Positions 1 through 9,371 of a DNA stretch of 64,000 nucleotides are shown here, in pieces. Position 1 is the first letter of the stretch; every line of letters begins with the position of its first letter. This stretch comes from Flavobacterium solisilvae (lineage in GTDB: Bacteria; Bacteroidota; Bacteroidia; Flavobacteriales; Flavobacteriaceae). The translations under genes were made by a program, and so were the position numbers. The DNA is taken from positions 351,786 to 415,785 of the forward strand of contig NZ_JAAMPT010000209.1 of NCBI RefSeq assembly GCF_012911605.1. The letters are read 5' to 3'. The notes beneath the pieces were generated by a model, which made no database searches, was not told the origin of the DNA, and saw only the letters and a list, made by a program, of their open reading frames with translations.

Positions 1-489
1 GTGAATCATCAAATCCAAAACTACCGGAACATCAGTTCCACGAGGATTGAATTCAGCCAATCGATGCGTTTCGATAAACATTGGGTTTTCAATTTGATTT
101 TTCACTGCAGTAAATGCCGGATTAAATCGTTCTACGTGACCAACTTGACCTTTAACATTGTACTCTTTTGCTAAAGCAATAATTTCTTCGGCTTCATCAA
201 CCGTTGTAGAAATTGGTTTTTCAATAAAAACGTGTTTTCCTGATTTGATAGAAACTTTGGCACATTTGTAATGCGAAAGTGTAGGCGTAACAATGTCAAT
301 AACATCAACGGCGTGAATTAATTTGGCAATTGTGTCAAAACGTTTGTATCCAAATTCGGCGGCAATTTTTTCGGCATATTCGGGGTTTTCGTCATAAAAC
401 CCAACTAATTCATATTTTTCTGATTGATTTAACAATCGTAAGTGTATTTTTCCAAGGTGACCTGCACCCAAAACGCCAACTTTTAGCAT
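1..489 (-). CDS. Gfo/Idh/MocA family NAD(P)-dependent oxidoreductase, 3' part missing
   Basis: Reading the minus strand from the ATG at 487-489 gives an open frame to the window edge (163 residues). It opens with a Rossmann dinucleotide-binding motif (LKVGVLGAGHLGKIHL, residues 2-17), followed by EKPIS at about residue 92, the conserved EKP signature of this family that contacts cofactor and substrate. Family members oxidise or reduce sugars, inositols and related compounds; the substrate cannot be told from the N-terminal half. The C-terminal substrate domain lies outside the window. The gene runs divergently from pcm, with about 150 bases between them. The family call is firm; the precise role is unknown. 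Confidence 0.9.
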   Translation of the reverse strand, partial: MLKVGVLGAGHLGKIHLRLLNQSEKYELVGFYDENPEYAEKIAAEFGYKRFDTIAKLIHAVDVIDIVTPTLSHYKCAKVSIKSGKHVFIEKPISTTVDEAEEIIALAKEYNVKGQVGHVERFNPAFTAVKNQIENPMFIETHRLAEFNPRGTDVPVVLDLMIH

Positions 490-520
490 AAAAATAAATT
501 TTATCAAAAATAAGATATTT

Positions 521-540
521 GTTTCAAGTTTCAAGTTTCA
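521..540. repeat. 7-bp tandem repeat (GTTTCAA)
   Basis: Two full and one nearly full copies of GTTTCAA lie in tandem just upstream of the oxidoreductase gene. They resemble the other short A/T-rich tandem repeats in intergenic gaps of this window (43186-43217, 52571-52656). No function is apparent. Confidence 0.6.
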
Positions 541-616
541 GAATTAAAGTTTTTTTGGAATTTGTTATTTGTATTTTGGAATTTTTACTTCTATTTTTAC
601 CAAAATATAAAAAGGA

Positions 617-643
617 TGAGATTGCTTCATTCTTCGCAAAGAC
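617..643 (+). repeat. fragment of dispersed repeat abutting the pcm start
   Basis: The segment contains ATTGCTTCATTC followed by TTCGCAAAGAC and ends directly against the pcm ATG. The TCGCAAAGAC core recurs in inverse orientation at 63811-63820. Text of this kind (GATTGCTTCGTTC..CGCAA..GAC) is a familiar dispersed intergenic repeat in flavobacteria and other bacteria. It would form the 5' untranslated region of pcm. Confidence 0.55.
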
Positions 644-1285
644 ATGAAAGATACAGCCAAACATCAAGGACTTAGAAATCAGTTAGCTAAGGTATTAGAA
701 GAAAAAGGAATTACAGATAAAAGCGTTTTGGAAGCGATAAAAAAAATTCCAAGACATTTGTTCTTAAATTCTAGTTTTGAAGATTTTGCGTATCAGGATA
801 AAGCGTTTCCAATTGCTGCCGGACAAACCATTTCACAACCTTATACTGTGGCGTTTCAATCGCAGTTGCTTCAGGTAAAAAAAGATGATAAAATCCTTGA
901 AATTGGAACAGGTTCAGGTTATCAAACCGCTGTTTTGTGTATGCTTGGTGCCAAAGTTTTTTCGGTAGAAAGACAAAATGAATTGTTTAAAATCACGTCG
1001 GCTTTGTTGCCAAAATTAGGTATTCGTCCAAAACATTTGTCTTTTGGCGATGGTTATAAAGGTTTGCCTAATCATGCGCCGTTTGACAGTATTATTGTAA
1101 CAGCTGGCGCGCCAATTATCCCAAAACCATTGATGGCACAATTGAAAATAGGCGGAAGATTAGTCATTCCGTTGGGTGAAAATGAGCAAGTAATGACGAT
1201 GCTTATCCGAAAAAATGAAACTCAATTTGAAAAACATGAATTTGGCGAGTTCCGATTTGTACCACTTTTAGAAAATAAAAATTAA
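644..1285 (+). CDS. pcm: protein-L-isoaspartate O-methyltransferase
   Basis: PCMT methylates the alpha-carboxyl of isoaspartyl residues in aged cytosolic proteins, using S-adenosylmethionine, to start their repair. The 213-residue length is normal. Visible signatures are QTISQPYTVA (61-70), which forms part of the substrate pocket, and the SAM-binding motif ILEIGTGSGYQT (84-95), followed by VFSVER, the acidic strand-2 residue that binds the SAM ribose. The next gene starts 16 bases after the stop, so cotranscription is likely. The ATG sits directly behind a dispersed-repeat fragment. No secretion signal is present, in contrast to the following gene. Confidence 0.96.
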   Translation: MKDTAKHQGLRNQLAKVLEEKGITDKSVLEAIKKIPRHLFLNSSFEDFAYQDKAFPIAAGQTISQPYTVAFQSQLLQVKKDDKILEIGTGSGYQTAVLCMLGAKVFSVERQNELFKITSALLPKLGIRPKHLSFGDGYKGLPNHAPFDSIIVTAGAPIIPKPLMAQLKIGGRLVIPLGENEQVMTMLIRKNETQFEKHEFGEFRFVPLLENKN

Positions 1286-1301
1286 AACCAAACTTTATAT
1301 A

Positions 1302-4300
1302 ATGAAGAAATTTCAAATTTTATTCTTGTTATTCTCAACCATTGCTTTGGCACAAACTGCCGAAAAGAAAGTTTGGGATTTGTTATTAGCCAATAAAAGA
1401 ACCGAAGCTCAAAAACTTTTTGAAAAAGAGTTTAAAACCACTTCCGAAAGTAAAATAGAATATTTTTTGCTTGGAAAAATGATTGAATTGGAAAATGGTA
1501 AATTTGATTTTGACGAAAAATTCATCAATTCTTTTGCAAAATTTCCCGAATGCAAGTATTACCTAACTTCTTTGATGAAGCAACAATTTATTTTGGATGA
1601 TATTGAAACGCTTGGTTTTAATGATAATATCTATAAAAAAATAGATACTATGATACAATTGGATAACTTTAAAAACAATCCAATTGTAATTTACTATAAA
1701 GCAACAGCTGATAGAAATCGTAAAAATTATGAAGGTTACAACAACTATATCAAGCAGTTGAATGCTGTGATGAATTGGCAACTTTGTGGCGCATTTGAAA
1801 ATTTGAACGATAGCGGAATTGACATTGAATATGAACCAGAAATTTATCCAAAAAACGACAAATTATTTGATGCAAATAGCAATGGAAAATTAGGTTGGTA
1901 TAATCCAAAAGTGATGCAAAACGAAGGATATCATACATTTTCTAACGAAGATGAATATGGTAGTGGAATTATGTATTCTCAGGTTTTTGCCGAAAATCCA
2001 GAAGAACGTGATGTTGTTTTTAATTTTGGAATGAGCGCTTCGTTAAAAATATTTGTAAACGATGTTGAAGTTTACGTGAATACTTTAAACAAACTGTCCG
2101 ATTTGAATGCCTATAAATTGAAAGTAAAATTACCAAAAGGTATCAACCGAATTTTGATAAAATCATCTATTTCTAGTGGAAATAATTATTTCTTTTTTAC
2201 GGTAACTGATACTCAAAATAATAAGATTGAAAACATTGTTTATCATAATACTTATAAAGATTATACTAAATCAACACTTCAATCGTTAAATGTAGAAGAA
2301 ATCAACCCAGATTTTGAAGATTATTTGGTTAAAAAAGTAAAAGAAAATCCATCTAATGTAATTTATAAGTTCTTACTTTTTGATGCTTATATTCACAATA
2401 AAAAACTTGAATTGGCCGATGATGTTATCGAAGATTTAGACAAAACCTATCCAAATAGTTCGATTGTAAAAACCCGTTTGGCTGAGTTTTATGCTTATAA
2501 AGAAGATGTTGCAAAGGTGAATGAAATCATCAAAAACATGGAACTTCAAGATCCAGATTACTATTATACAATTGCAACCAAAGCACAAGATACTGATTGG
2601 TTAGGTTCAACAAGTATAGCTGAATTGGAAAAATATAGAGAAAAAGCCAAAAAATTAGCAACGCCAGTTTTGAGTATTCTGTATGATTTTTTAATCAACG
2701 CTAGAAATTCAAATAAAGAAGCGATGATGAAAAATGCTGAAACCATTTTGACCGCAACTCATAACAGCGAATTTTATATTACAACTTTTGCTCCTTTATA
2801 TGATTCGTTAGAAAAAAATAAAGAGAAAACCATTTCAATGCTTGAAAATTTAGTTTCTAAAACAGATAATTTTACAGCAATTTCAAAACTTATTGGATAT
2901 TATCGTGCTGCAGATAGAAAAGATGATATCAAGCGAATTTTCTCCGAAAGAAAAAAGAATTATCCTTATTTTACAGGAGTTGCAACCGATTATATCAACT
3001 CGTTAATTGAAGATAAAAAATACAGCGATGCTTTGGTAGAAATCGATAATTCATTGGCATTATATCCGTATTCATATCATTTGATGGAACGAAAAGGAAT
3101 GGTTTACAATTATATGAATAATGTAAAAGAAGCCGAAAAATATTTGCGTCAATCGCTTGAACACAACTCAGAAAATAGCACTTTGAGAAAACAGTTGTAT
3201 GACATTACCAAAACGCCTGATGAAATTGAAGAAATTGATATTAAAGACAAATACAAATTGATAAAAGAGAGAAGAAATTCTCAAATGAAAAGCGATTATG
3301 GCGTTGTAACTTTAGTCGATGAGTATATTGTAAACATTTTACCCGAAGGCGGAAGAAAGTCAAAAGTGGTTTTGATTTATGAAATAACGGGCGAAAACGG
3401 AATTGAAGAAATGAAAGAATACCGCTTGAATACCTATTCAATTACGCTTCAAAAATCGGAAGTTGTTAAAAAAGATGGAAGTATTGTTCCAGCCGAAGAA
3501 GGTTCGGGAACATTAGTTTTTTCAAAGCTAGAAGTTGGCGATGTTGTTTATATCGAATATGAATCCTATAGTAATTCAACCGGACGATTTTTTAAAGATT
3601 TTAATATAGATTGCTATTTTAACAGTACATATCCATCGTTGGAATCGATATTTGGAATTATTAATCCGCAAGATGTTCAATATGCTACCAAAATTTTCAA
3701 CGGAAATATTACTCCAACAACCAAGAAAATAAACAATAAAATTTGTACCATTTGGAAAAGAACCAACGTTCCAGCGATACCATTATTAGAACCAAATTCT
3801 AAAAATTACGCCGATTTAACGAATACAATTAATGTAAGTTCAATTAAATCATGGAAAGAAATCTCTAATTGGTATGCTGATTTAGTTAAGAAAACATTGA
3901 CTTTGGATAAAATTACCAAAAGTACTTTTGACCAAATTTTTCCAAATGGCGTAACAGGTTTATCCGAAGAAATAATTGCAAAGAAAATCTATACCTATAT
4001 TGAAGAAAATATAAAATATAGTTCGCAAGATTTTAGACAAAGTGGTTATGTGCCACAAAAACCGTCTAAAACCATTACCACAAAATTGGGTGATTGTAAA
4101 GATGTTTCGACTTTATTTGTAGCATTTTCTCAATTGGCTGGATTAAAATCCAATTTGGTTTTGGTTTCTACTAATGACAATAGTTCAAACATGATGTCGT
4201 TGCCGTCAAAAGATTTTAATCACTGTATTGTTAGAACAATTATCAATGGAAAAGAAGTTTTCTTAGAACTGACAGACAAGTTTTTACCTTTCAAATCGTT

Positions 4301-5048
4301 GCCAATTTCGCTTTACAAAGCTGACGCTTTGGTAATTTCTTTTGATAAAAATGAAAATGAAAAATCATCGCTTATTCAAATTCCTTTTGATAACGCTACG
4401 GTAAATCAATTGATTACAAAAAGTGTTGTAACCATTACCGATAAAGAAATGAGTTTTGTAAATACTCGAAAAGTTGTAGGAGCAAACAAATCTTATTTCA
4501 ACGAATTGTTTTCGAGTTCAACAACCGAAGATGTTCGCAAAAAAGATTTAGAAGATCAATACAATTCGAAATTGAAGAAAACCGTAAAATTACTTTCGGC
4601 TAAATTGATTAAAAATGAAGTTTTTGATGATGCAATCGAGTTTGAAACCCAAATTTCGGTAAGTGAAAAATTGAAAAATGTTGGAAATCTAAAAATCACC
4701 GATATTCCATTTGTGGATAAAGTATACACTCGTGATATTATTGGTCAAGAAACTAGAAATTATGATATAAAATACATTACGTATGAAAATTGTAATGAAT
4801 ATCATTCGGTTGTAGTATTAAATATCCCTGAAGGGAAAAAAATTACCGAAGTTCCAGAAAATATGACATTTACTTTCAAAAAACATAGTTATGACATTGC
4901 ATTTGAATTGGTTGCTCCAAATTCGTTAAAAATTACACGTAACGTAAAAACACCTTGGGACGATATAACAACGACAGAATATACTGAATACAAAAATTTT
5001 GTGGAAGAAGTTTTAGCTGTTGAAGAACAAGTTGTAGGGTTTAAATAG
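1302..5048 (+). CDS. exported DUF3857 / transglutaminase-like protein with TPR-like region
   Basis: A large (1248 aa) envelope protein. Residues 1-17 are a signal peptide ending ALA-Q. The next roughly 640 residues are helical and TPR-like. A DUF3857 domain follows (about 650-830), then a transglutaminase-like domain with a complete apparent triad: Cys in LGDCKDVST (about 931), His in NHCIV (about 974) and Asp in ELTDKF (about 992). DUF3857-transglutaminase proteins are common in Bacteroidota and are often considered proteases or peptide-modifying enzymes of the periplasm; their substrate is unknown. The gene follows pcm by 16 bases and ends before a bidirectional terminator shared with smpB. 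Domain calls are confident, function is not. Confidence 0.88.
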   Translation: MKKFQILFLLFSTIALAQTAEKKVWDLLLANKRTEAQKLFEKEFKTTSESKIEYFLLGKMIELENGKFDFDEKFINSFAKFPECKYYLTSLMKQQFILDDIETLGFNDNIYKKIDTMIQLDNFKNNPIVIYYKATADRNRKNYEGYNNYIKQLNAVMNWQLCGAFENLNDSGIDIEYEPEIYPKNDKLFDANSNGKLGWYNPKVMQNEGYHTFSNEDEYGSGIMYSQVFAENPEERDVVFNFGMSASLKIFVNDVEVYVNTLNKLSDLNAYKLKVKLPKGINRILIKSSISSGNNYFFFTVTDTQNNKIENIVYHNTYKDYTKSTLQSLNVEEINPDFEDYLVKKVKENPSNVIYKFLLFDAYIHNKKLELADDVIEDLDKTYPNSSIVKTRLAEFYAYKEDVAKVNEIIKNMELQDPDYYYTIATKAQDTDWLGSTSIAELEKYREKAKKLATPVLSILYDFLINARNSNKEAMMKNAETILTATHNSEFYITTFAPLYDSLEKNKEKTISMLENLVSKTDNFTAISKLIGYYRAADRKDDIKRIFSERKKNYPYFTGVATDYINSLIEDKKYSDALVEIDNSLALYPYSYHLMERKGMVYNYMNNVKEAEKYLRQSLEHNSENSTLRKQLYDITKTPDEIEEIDIKDKYKLIKERRNSQMKSDYGVVTLVDEYIVNILPEGGRKSKVVLIYEITGENGIEEMKEYRLNTYSITLQKSEVVKKDGSIVPAEEGSGTLVFSKLEVGDVVYIEYESYSNSTGRFFKDFNIDCYFNSTYPSLESIFGIINPQDVQYATKIFNGNITPTTKKINNKICTIWKRTNVPAIPLLEPNSKNYADLTNTINVSSIKSWKEISNWYADLVKKTLTLDKITKSTFDQIFPNGVTGLSEEIIAKKIYTYIEENIKYSSQDFRQSGYVPQKPSKTITTKLGDCKDVSTLFVAFSQLAGLKSNLVLVSTNDNSSNMMSLPSKDFNHCIVRTIINGKEVFLELTDKFLPFKSLPISLYKADALVISFDKNENEKSSLIQIPFDNATVNQLITKSVVTITDKEMSFVNTRKVVGANKSYFNELFSSSTTEDVRKKDLEDQYNSKLKKTVKLLSAKLIKNEVFDDAIEFETQISVSEKLKNVGNLKITDIPFVDKVYTRDIIGQETRNYDIKYITYENCNEYHSVVVLNIPEGKKITEVPENMTFTFKKHSYDIAFELVAPNSLKITRNVKTPWDDITTTEYTEYKNFVEEVLAVEEQVVGFK

Positions 5049-5066
5049 AAATTAAATCTATAAAAA

Positions 5067-5113
5067 AAACTCCACTAATTATCAAAAAATGAAGTTGATG
5101 ATTAGTGGAGTTT
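5067..5113. terminator. bidirectional intrinsic terminator
   Basis: Arms AAACTCCACTAAT (5067-5079) and ATTAGTGGAGTTT (5101-5113) are perfectly complementary, with an A-tract on one side and a T-rich tail on the other. It lies between the convergent DUF3857 gene and smpB and can serve both. Confidence 0.85.
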
Positions 5114-5135
5114 ATGTTTTTGAGAAATGCTGAGT

Positions 5136-5163
5136 TTGTGAAAATTCGTGAAATCTGTGTTTA
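5136..5163 (+). repeat. dispersed AATTCGTG/ATCTGTG repeat copy
   Basis: The stretch AAAATTCGTGAAATCTGTG at 5141-5159 is a degenerate copy of a repeat also seen near 43101-43161, 46622-46654, 47885-47906, 63710-63742 and 63926-63958. It abuts the smpB stop codon. Confidence 0.5.
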
Positions 5164-5616
5164 TTTGTATTCCTTTTTAATTCGGGCAATATCGCGTTTC
5201 ACGTCTTGTTCTTTAAGACTTTCGCGTTTGTCATAAGTTTTCTTTCCTCGACAAAGACCAATATCTAATTTTGCCAAACCTTTTTCGTTGGTAAAAAGTT
5301 TTAACGGAATTATGGTCAAACCTTTGGTGTCCAAAGCTCTTTCTAGTTTTTTCAATTCTCTTCGGTTTAGCAAAAGTTTGCGTTCGCTTTTGGCTTTATG
5401 ATTGAACTGATTTCCATAAAGATATTCATCAATTTGAGTATTGATGGCAAATAATTCTCCGTTGTGAAATTCACAAAAACCTTCGGTAATATTAGCTTTA
5501 CCCAATCGGATGGATTTTATTTCTGTTCCGGTTAAAACAATTCCGGCAGTATAAGTCTCGATTATTTCATAATCAAATCGAGCTCTTTTATTAAGAATAT
5601 TTACTGTTTTTAACAT
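5161..5616 (-). CDS. smpB: SsrA-binding protein SmpB
   Basis: SmpB binds tmRNA and brings it to stalled ribosomes for trans-translation. The protein has the family opening [14 protein letters not shown], then [19 protein letters not shown], and the basic C-terminal tail with [12 protein letters not shown], which acts in the decoding centre. I start at the ATG at 5614-5616 (MLKTVN, 151 aa); an upstream in-frame ATG at 5637 would add MFLHLSA, which does not resemble the family N-terminus. The gene is alone on the minus strand and convergent with the DUF3857 gene. No tmRNA (ssrA) gene was recognised in this window. Confidence 0.96.
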   Translation of the reverse strand: MLKTVNILNKRARFDYEIIETYTAGIVLTGTEIKSIRLGKANITEGFCEFHNGELFAINTQIDEYLYGNQFNHKAKSERKLLLNRRELKKLERALDTKGLTIIPLKLFTNEKGLAKLDIGLCRGKKTYDKRESLKEQDVKRDIARIKKEYK

Positions 5617-5732
5617 AGCGGACAAATGTAAGAACAAAACGGTAATTTTTTTGATAAAAAGTGTGAAAAATAAATTGATAAAAAAATATTCAATCTATGA
5701 TTTATGTCAGTTTTTAAGCAAATACTTCACAA

Positions 5733-5740
5733 TACTTTTG
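5733..5740 (+). promoter_or_regulatory. TAnnTTTG promoter element of the OmpW-like gene
   Basis: TACTTTTG matches the Bacteroidetes -7 consensus and ends 28 bases before the ATG at 5769. No clear -33 TTG is visible. Confidence 0.55.
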
Positions 5741-5768
5741 AAGTATAATTTTAAACCAAATAATCAAA

Positions 5769-6449
5769 ATGAAAAAAGTTTTATTAGCAGTTGGATTGGC
5801 TTTTATTGGCTTCACTGCAAATGCTCAAGAAGATACAAAAAAAGATGATTTTAAAAATTGGATGATTAGACTTCGCGGTGTTGGAGTTACTCCAGATGAA
5901 AGTGCAAAAATAGGCGTAATTGGTGGCGATGTAAACATTTCAAATTCGTTTATTCCAGAATTAGACATTACTTATTTCTTTACGAAAAACATTGCAGCCG
6001 AATTGATTTTAGGAACAACCAAACATGACGTACATACCGTAGCTTCTGATATTTCGGCTGTTGGCGGACCAACAAGTGCCGATGTTGATTTAGGTAGCGT
6101 TTATTTATTACCGCCAACATTAACATTGCAATATCACTTTTTTCCAATGAAAGAAAAAGTATTTAAACCTTATGTTGGTGCTGGATTGAATTACACAATT
6201 TTCTACAATCAAAAAGCAGGAAGCGTTGTTAAAGATATTAAATACGATAATGCTTTAGGCTATGCAGCTCAAGTTGGTTTTGACTTAATGCTTGATGATA
6301 CATTTTTTATCAACGTAGATGTGAAACGTTTGTTTTTATCAACAGATGTAACGGTTGATGCGTCTAATTTAGCAACAGGTTTAAGTATTCCAGCCGAAGT
6401 TGACATCAATCCTTGGCTTTGGGGATTTGGAGTTGGAATGCGATTTTAG
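5769..6449 (+). CDS. OmpW-family outer-membrane beta-barrel protein
   Basis: The 226-residue protein has a signal peptide (MKKVLLAVGLAFIGFTANAQ) and ends in aromatic FGVGMRF, the C-terminal signature of outer-membrane barrels recognised by BamA. The mature part matches OmpW-type small barrels: short N-terminal strand region with MIRLRGVGVTPDES, alternating hydrophobic strands, and YFFTKNIAAELILG, a segment typical of OmpW. OmpW proteins form narrow hydrophobic channels for small hydrophobic molecules; the cargo here is unknown. It has its own promoter and is followed by a strong terminator at 6469-6507, so it is monocistronic. Confidence 0.87.
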   Translation: MKKVLLAVGLAFIGFTANAQEDTKKDDFKNWMIRLRGVGVTPDESAKIGVIGGDVNISNSFIPELDITYFFTKNIAAELILGTTKHDVHTVASDISAVGGPTSADVDLGSVYLLPPTLTLQYHFFPMKEKVFKPYVGAGLNYTIFYNQKAGSVVKDIKYDNALGYAAQVGFDLMLDDTFFINVDVKRLFLSTDVTVDASNLATGLSIPAEVDINPWLWGFGVGMRF

Positions 6450-6468
6450 TAGTATAAAGTTAGTTAAT

Positions 6469-6507
6469 AAAAAAGCAAACTCTTAAAATTAAAGGGTTTG
6501 CTTTTTT
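6469..6507 (+). terminator. intrinsic terminator after the OmpW-like gene
   Basis: Arms around AAAAGCAAACTCTT and AAGGGTTTGCTTTT form a stem followed by T-rich sequence. Its distal arm contains the TTTG that also serves as a possible -33 element of the next gene. Confidence 0.8.
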
Positions 6508-6529
6508 ATTTTTAGAAATGATATCTTTG
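6497..6529 (+). promoter_or_regulatory. promoter of VF530 gene, predicts a leaderless mRNA
   Basis: TTTG (6497-6500), 21 bases, then TATCTTTG (6522-6529): a near-ideal Bacteroidetes promoter. The ATG of the gene lies at 6534, only four bases after the -7 element, so transcription should begin at or within a few bases of the start codon. Confidence 0.7.
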
Positions 6530-6533
6530 TTCC

Positions 6534-6767
6534 ATGGAAAACAATCATTCAAATAATCCGCTTCATGGTGTTACACTTCAAAAAATCCTTGAAGAACTCG
6601 TTGCTTTTTATGGTTTTGACACCTTGGGCGAATTGATTAAAATTCGTTGTTTTAATGAAAATCCATCCATTAAATCGAGTTTAACTTTTCTACGAAAAAC
6701 CGATTGGGCTCGAAAAAAAGTCGAAGAACTTTATATTAGAACGTTGCCAAAATTGAAAAGTAATTAG
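6534..6767 (+). CDS. VF530 family (DUF2132) DNA-binding protein
   Basis: The 77-residue protein carries the whole VF530/DUF2132 signature: [37 protein letters not shown] and [10 protein letters not shown]. The family is a small conserved helical protein; a solved member (VF0530 of Vibrio fischeri) was reported to bind DNA. Its physiological role is not established. The start is fixed because the family domain begins a few residues after this Met. The gene is convergent with the ABC membrane protein gene and its last four bases overlap that gene's 3' end. Confidence 0.92.
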   Translation: MENNHSNNPLHGVTLQKILEELVAFYGFDTLGELIKIRCFNENPSIKSSLTFLRKTDWARKKVEELYIRTLPKLKSN

Positions 6768-8173
6768 CTTTCCGCCAAAGCTTTCCATTTTTTGATGTAA
6801 ATTGAAATAAAATACATGATTGCCATAATAATCAGTATGTTAATCCAAGATAATAATGTAGCATTATCGTTTAACCATTCATATTGTGGTGTGTTGGTAT
6901 GTTTAATTTGTCCAGCAACTACAATAGATTTAGGATTGTTATAATATTCACTAACTAATCCAAAAATTAACGGAAGAAAACCTGAAATACACCAAAGAAT
7001 AAGGTTTAGAGCAATTCCTGAGAAATTTTTCCCTTTATTATTACTGATAACGGAAAAGAAATAAATACTCGTAAGTACAATTATAGAAAGCCAAAAGCAC
7101 ATAAAGACAATCTCGGAATTTGTTATTGCTGCCAAAATTCCTGTTATAATCCATAAAATCCCGATGCTTACTAATGCAATAAGCCAATTTCTACCGGTTG
7201 TAACTTTAAAAGCATAGACTAACATAGCCATCGCAATAGATACGTATAGTAGAATTAGCAAAGTACCAGTTTCAATTATTGGATCATTCCAAGCTTTAGA
7301 AAGTTGAGAATAAGAGCTTATTAATGCGTTTTGAGGTAAATAATGTTTATAAATATTTTGATTTGCATTATCTTTAAAGAATTCAGTAACGTCTTCCATT
7401 CTTCTTCCAATTCGCTCATAATTAGTGAAATCGGGATAATTGTATGTTAATTCAAACCATTGATTAGCAGTAAGATTTGTTTTTAAGTTATGTTCTTTTA
7501 TCAGTAAAAAATAATCATTCATGAGTTTTTTTATCTCAGCTTGATTGTCATTTTGCATCCAGGTTTTTACTTTGATTTCATCATTATTTGTCTCCGTAAA
7601 ACTTCCGTAGTAATAGTCAAAACTTTTGTTCATCAATGAGTTTTGTTGATATTTTTTTTTGTTGAATACAATTTTACCAACACTATCAGCGACAGCTACA
7701 TTTTCATAGTCATAACTACCATCAATAAAAACAGAAGCCATTAATATTGTTCGTCCTCGTTTATCAACTTCTTCTTTGGAATAGTAGCTTCTTTCTTTTA
7801 AGGTTTTTCCCGAAAGGAAAGAAATTGAATAGGTGATGTTTAGAAAACATACCAAAAAAATGATTAACCATTCTTTATAGAGATACAAATTACTCAATCG
7901 GTACAATGATTTGTATGCGTTGTTTCTAAAATAATAAACAAACCATACGACAAAGAATAAAATAGTAATCAATATGCTAAAGAAAATGATAACTCCAGTT
8001 GAAAAATCACTTCGATAATAGTTTTCATCAGTAAAATCAACGTTTCCATATACATATCCAATTACAAAAAATAAGATATGAAAAAGGATAGCAAAACACA
8101 ATGCTGGAACTATTTTAGTATTCCAAAGCAATGGATGATTGATAAGTAAATATTTTTGAATTTTAGTAAACAT
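6764..8173 (-). CDS. multispanning membrane protein, probable ABC-2 type permease partner
   Basis: The 469-residue protein has a hydrophobic profile with two or three membrane segments near the N-terminus (about 20-45, 62-85, 108-125), a hydrophilic extracytoplasmic domain (about 130-300, rich in charged and Tyr residues), and five or so C-terminal segments (about 303-460). This two-block architecture resembles ABC-2 exporter permeases such as those next to gliding or antibiotic exporters. I do not recognise a specific family. It starts 14 bases after the ATPase gene ends, so the two are almost certainly an operon and probably a transporter. The substrate is unknown. Confidence 0.7.
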   Translation of the reverse strand: MFTKIQKYLLINHPLLWNTKIVPALCFAILFHILFFVIGYVYGNVDFTDENYYRSDFSTGVIIFFSILITILFFVVWFVYYFRNNAYKSLYRLSNLYLYKEWLIIFLVCFLNITYSISFLSGKTLKERSYYSKEEVDKRGRTILMASVFIDGSYDYENVAVADSVGKIVFNKKKYQQNSLMNKSFDYYYGSFTETNNDEIKVKTWMQNDNQAEIKKLMNDYFLLIKEHNLKTNLTANQWFELTYNYPDFTNYERIGRRMEDVTEFFKDNANQNIYKHYLPQNALISSYSQLSKAWNDPIIETGTLLILLYVSIAMAMLVYAFKVTTGRNWLIALVSIGILWIITGILAAITNSEIVFMCFWLSIIVLTSIYFFSVISNNKGKNFSGIALNLILWCISGFLPLIFGLVSEYYNNPKSIVVAGQIKHTNTPQYEWLNDNATLLSWINILIIMAIMYFISIYIKKWKALAES

Positions 8174-8187
8174 AATGAGTTGGTTTT

Positions 8188-9360
8188 TTAGGAAACAAAA
8201 AAGCGACGGGTAGAATTAGATATATTTCTGAAATACAATATTGGAACTTGATTATTAGAAATTATATTCATAAAATCATAAATGGTCAAACTTTCTGGAA
8301 AAGTAACGATGTAAGTTCCGCCATTAAATTGTAGCGAAATCATATTAGATTTTTCAAATAATTCGCCCAATTCTTTTTGAGACCAACTACTTTCAAATTC
8401 AACAATCAAGAAGTTTTCGGTATTTAGTTCTTGTTTTTCCGGATTGACAGAAATGGTATTGTGAAGGTTTTTTTGCTGTCCGTTTTTAAGAAAAATAACT
8501 TGATCAGAAGTTTTTTCTACTTCATACAATTGTTGTGAACTTAAAACAATTCCAATTGGTCGAAATGGCGATTTTGCAATTGCTTTAAAATCTTCTAAAA
8601 CAGTTTGTTGTGCAAGAATATCAAGGTTTGCCAAAGGTTCGTCTATCAAAAGTAGTTTAGGTTTTCTCAATAACATTCGGGCTAATTCAAAACGCATTTT
8701 ATATCCTGAAGATAAGCTTTTCCATTCAAAATTTCTGAACTTTCTCAGTCCAAGTCGTGAAATAATTAACTCAACCAAAAGTTCGTTTTCCTCTGGTTTG
8801 TAACCATAACTTGCCGCTGTAAACTGTAGATTTTCAAACATTGAACCATACCAAGTATCAGTTCGTTGTGGAATATAAACTAGTTTGGTTCTCAAATCGT
8901 AAGCATCGTCATAATCAAAATGATATTTTAAATTTCCTTGCGAAGCAAACAATTCACCACAAAGCAAACGAAGTAAAGTAGTTTTTCCGTTACCATTTTC
9001 GCCAACTAAACCTAGAATTTCACCTTGTTTCAGTTCCATATTTATTGAACCAAGCGAAAATCTTGATATGCCATAGGATTTCACAATATCTTTAGCTGAA
9101 ACCAAAATGTTTTTTTCTACAACTGGTTTTTTGGACAAAGTTGTATGCAAATCGGTTAAAACGGTTTGGTATTTTTCCTTTTTTCCTTCAGAATTATTTT
9201 CGTTAGTATCCAACCATTTTAGGAAATCGATTGTTTTTTTATAATGCTCAATATTTTCTGTATCAAGCGTTAAATCGATTATTCTTTTGGTAAGAATTGA
9301 GAAATCACCAAACTCTAGAAAGTCTAATAATTCCTGATATTGTTTTTCAAATTCGTTCAT
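8188..9360 (-). CDS. ABC transporter ATP-binding protein with N- and C-terminal extensions
   Basis: An ATPase domain starts near residue 85 after a helical N-terminal extension of about 85 residues. Walker A is GENGNGKT (120-127), the signature is LSSGYKMR (about 216), and Walker B is LLLIDEPLANLD. After the ATPase core (to about 290) comes a C-terminal domain of about 100 residues of unknown role. The N-terminal extension is unusual for simple exporters and may dock to the partner membrane protein encoded 14 bases downstream. It lies 11 bases behind the GNAT gene, in a four-gene minus-strand cluster. Confidence 0.87.
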   Translation of the reverse strand: MNEFEKQYQELLDFLEFGDFSILTKRIIDLTLDTENIEHYKKTIDFLKWLDTNENNSEGKKEKYQTVLTDLHTTLSKKPVVEKNILVSAKDIVKSYGISRFSLGSINMELKQGEILGLVGENGNGKTTLLRLLCGELFASQGNLKYHFDYDDAYDLRTKLVYIPQRTDTWYGSMFENLQFTAASYGYKPEENELLVELIISRLGLRKFRNFEWKSLSSGYKMRFELARMLLRKPKLLLIDEPLANLDILAQQTVLEDFKAIAKSPFRPIGIVLSSQQLYEVEKTSDQVIFLKNGQQKNLHNTISVNPEKQELNTENFLIVEFESSWSQKELGELFEKSNMISLQFNGGTYIVTFPESLTIYDFMNIISNNQVPILYFRNISNSTRRFFVS

Positions 9361-9371
9361 ATATTTTAAAT

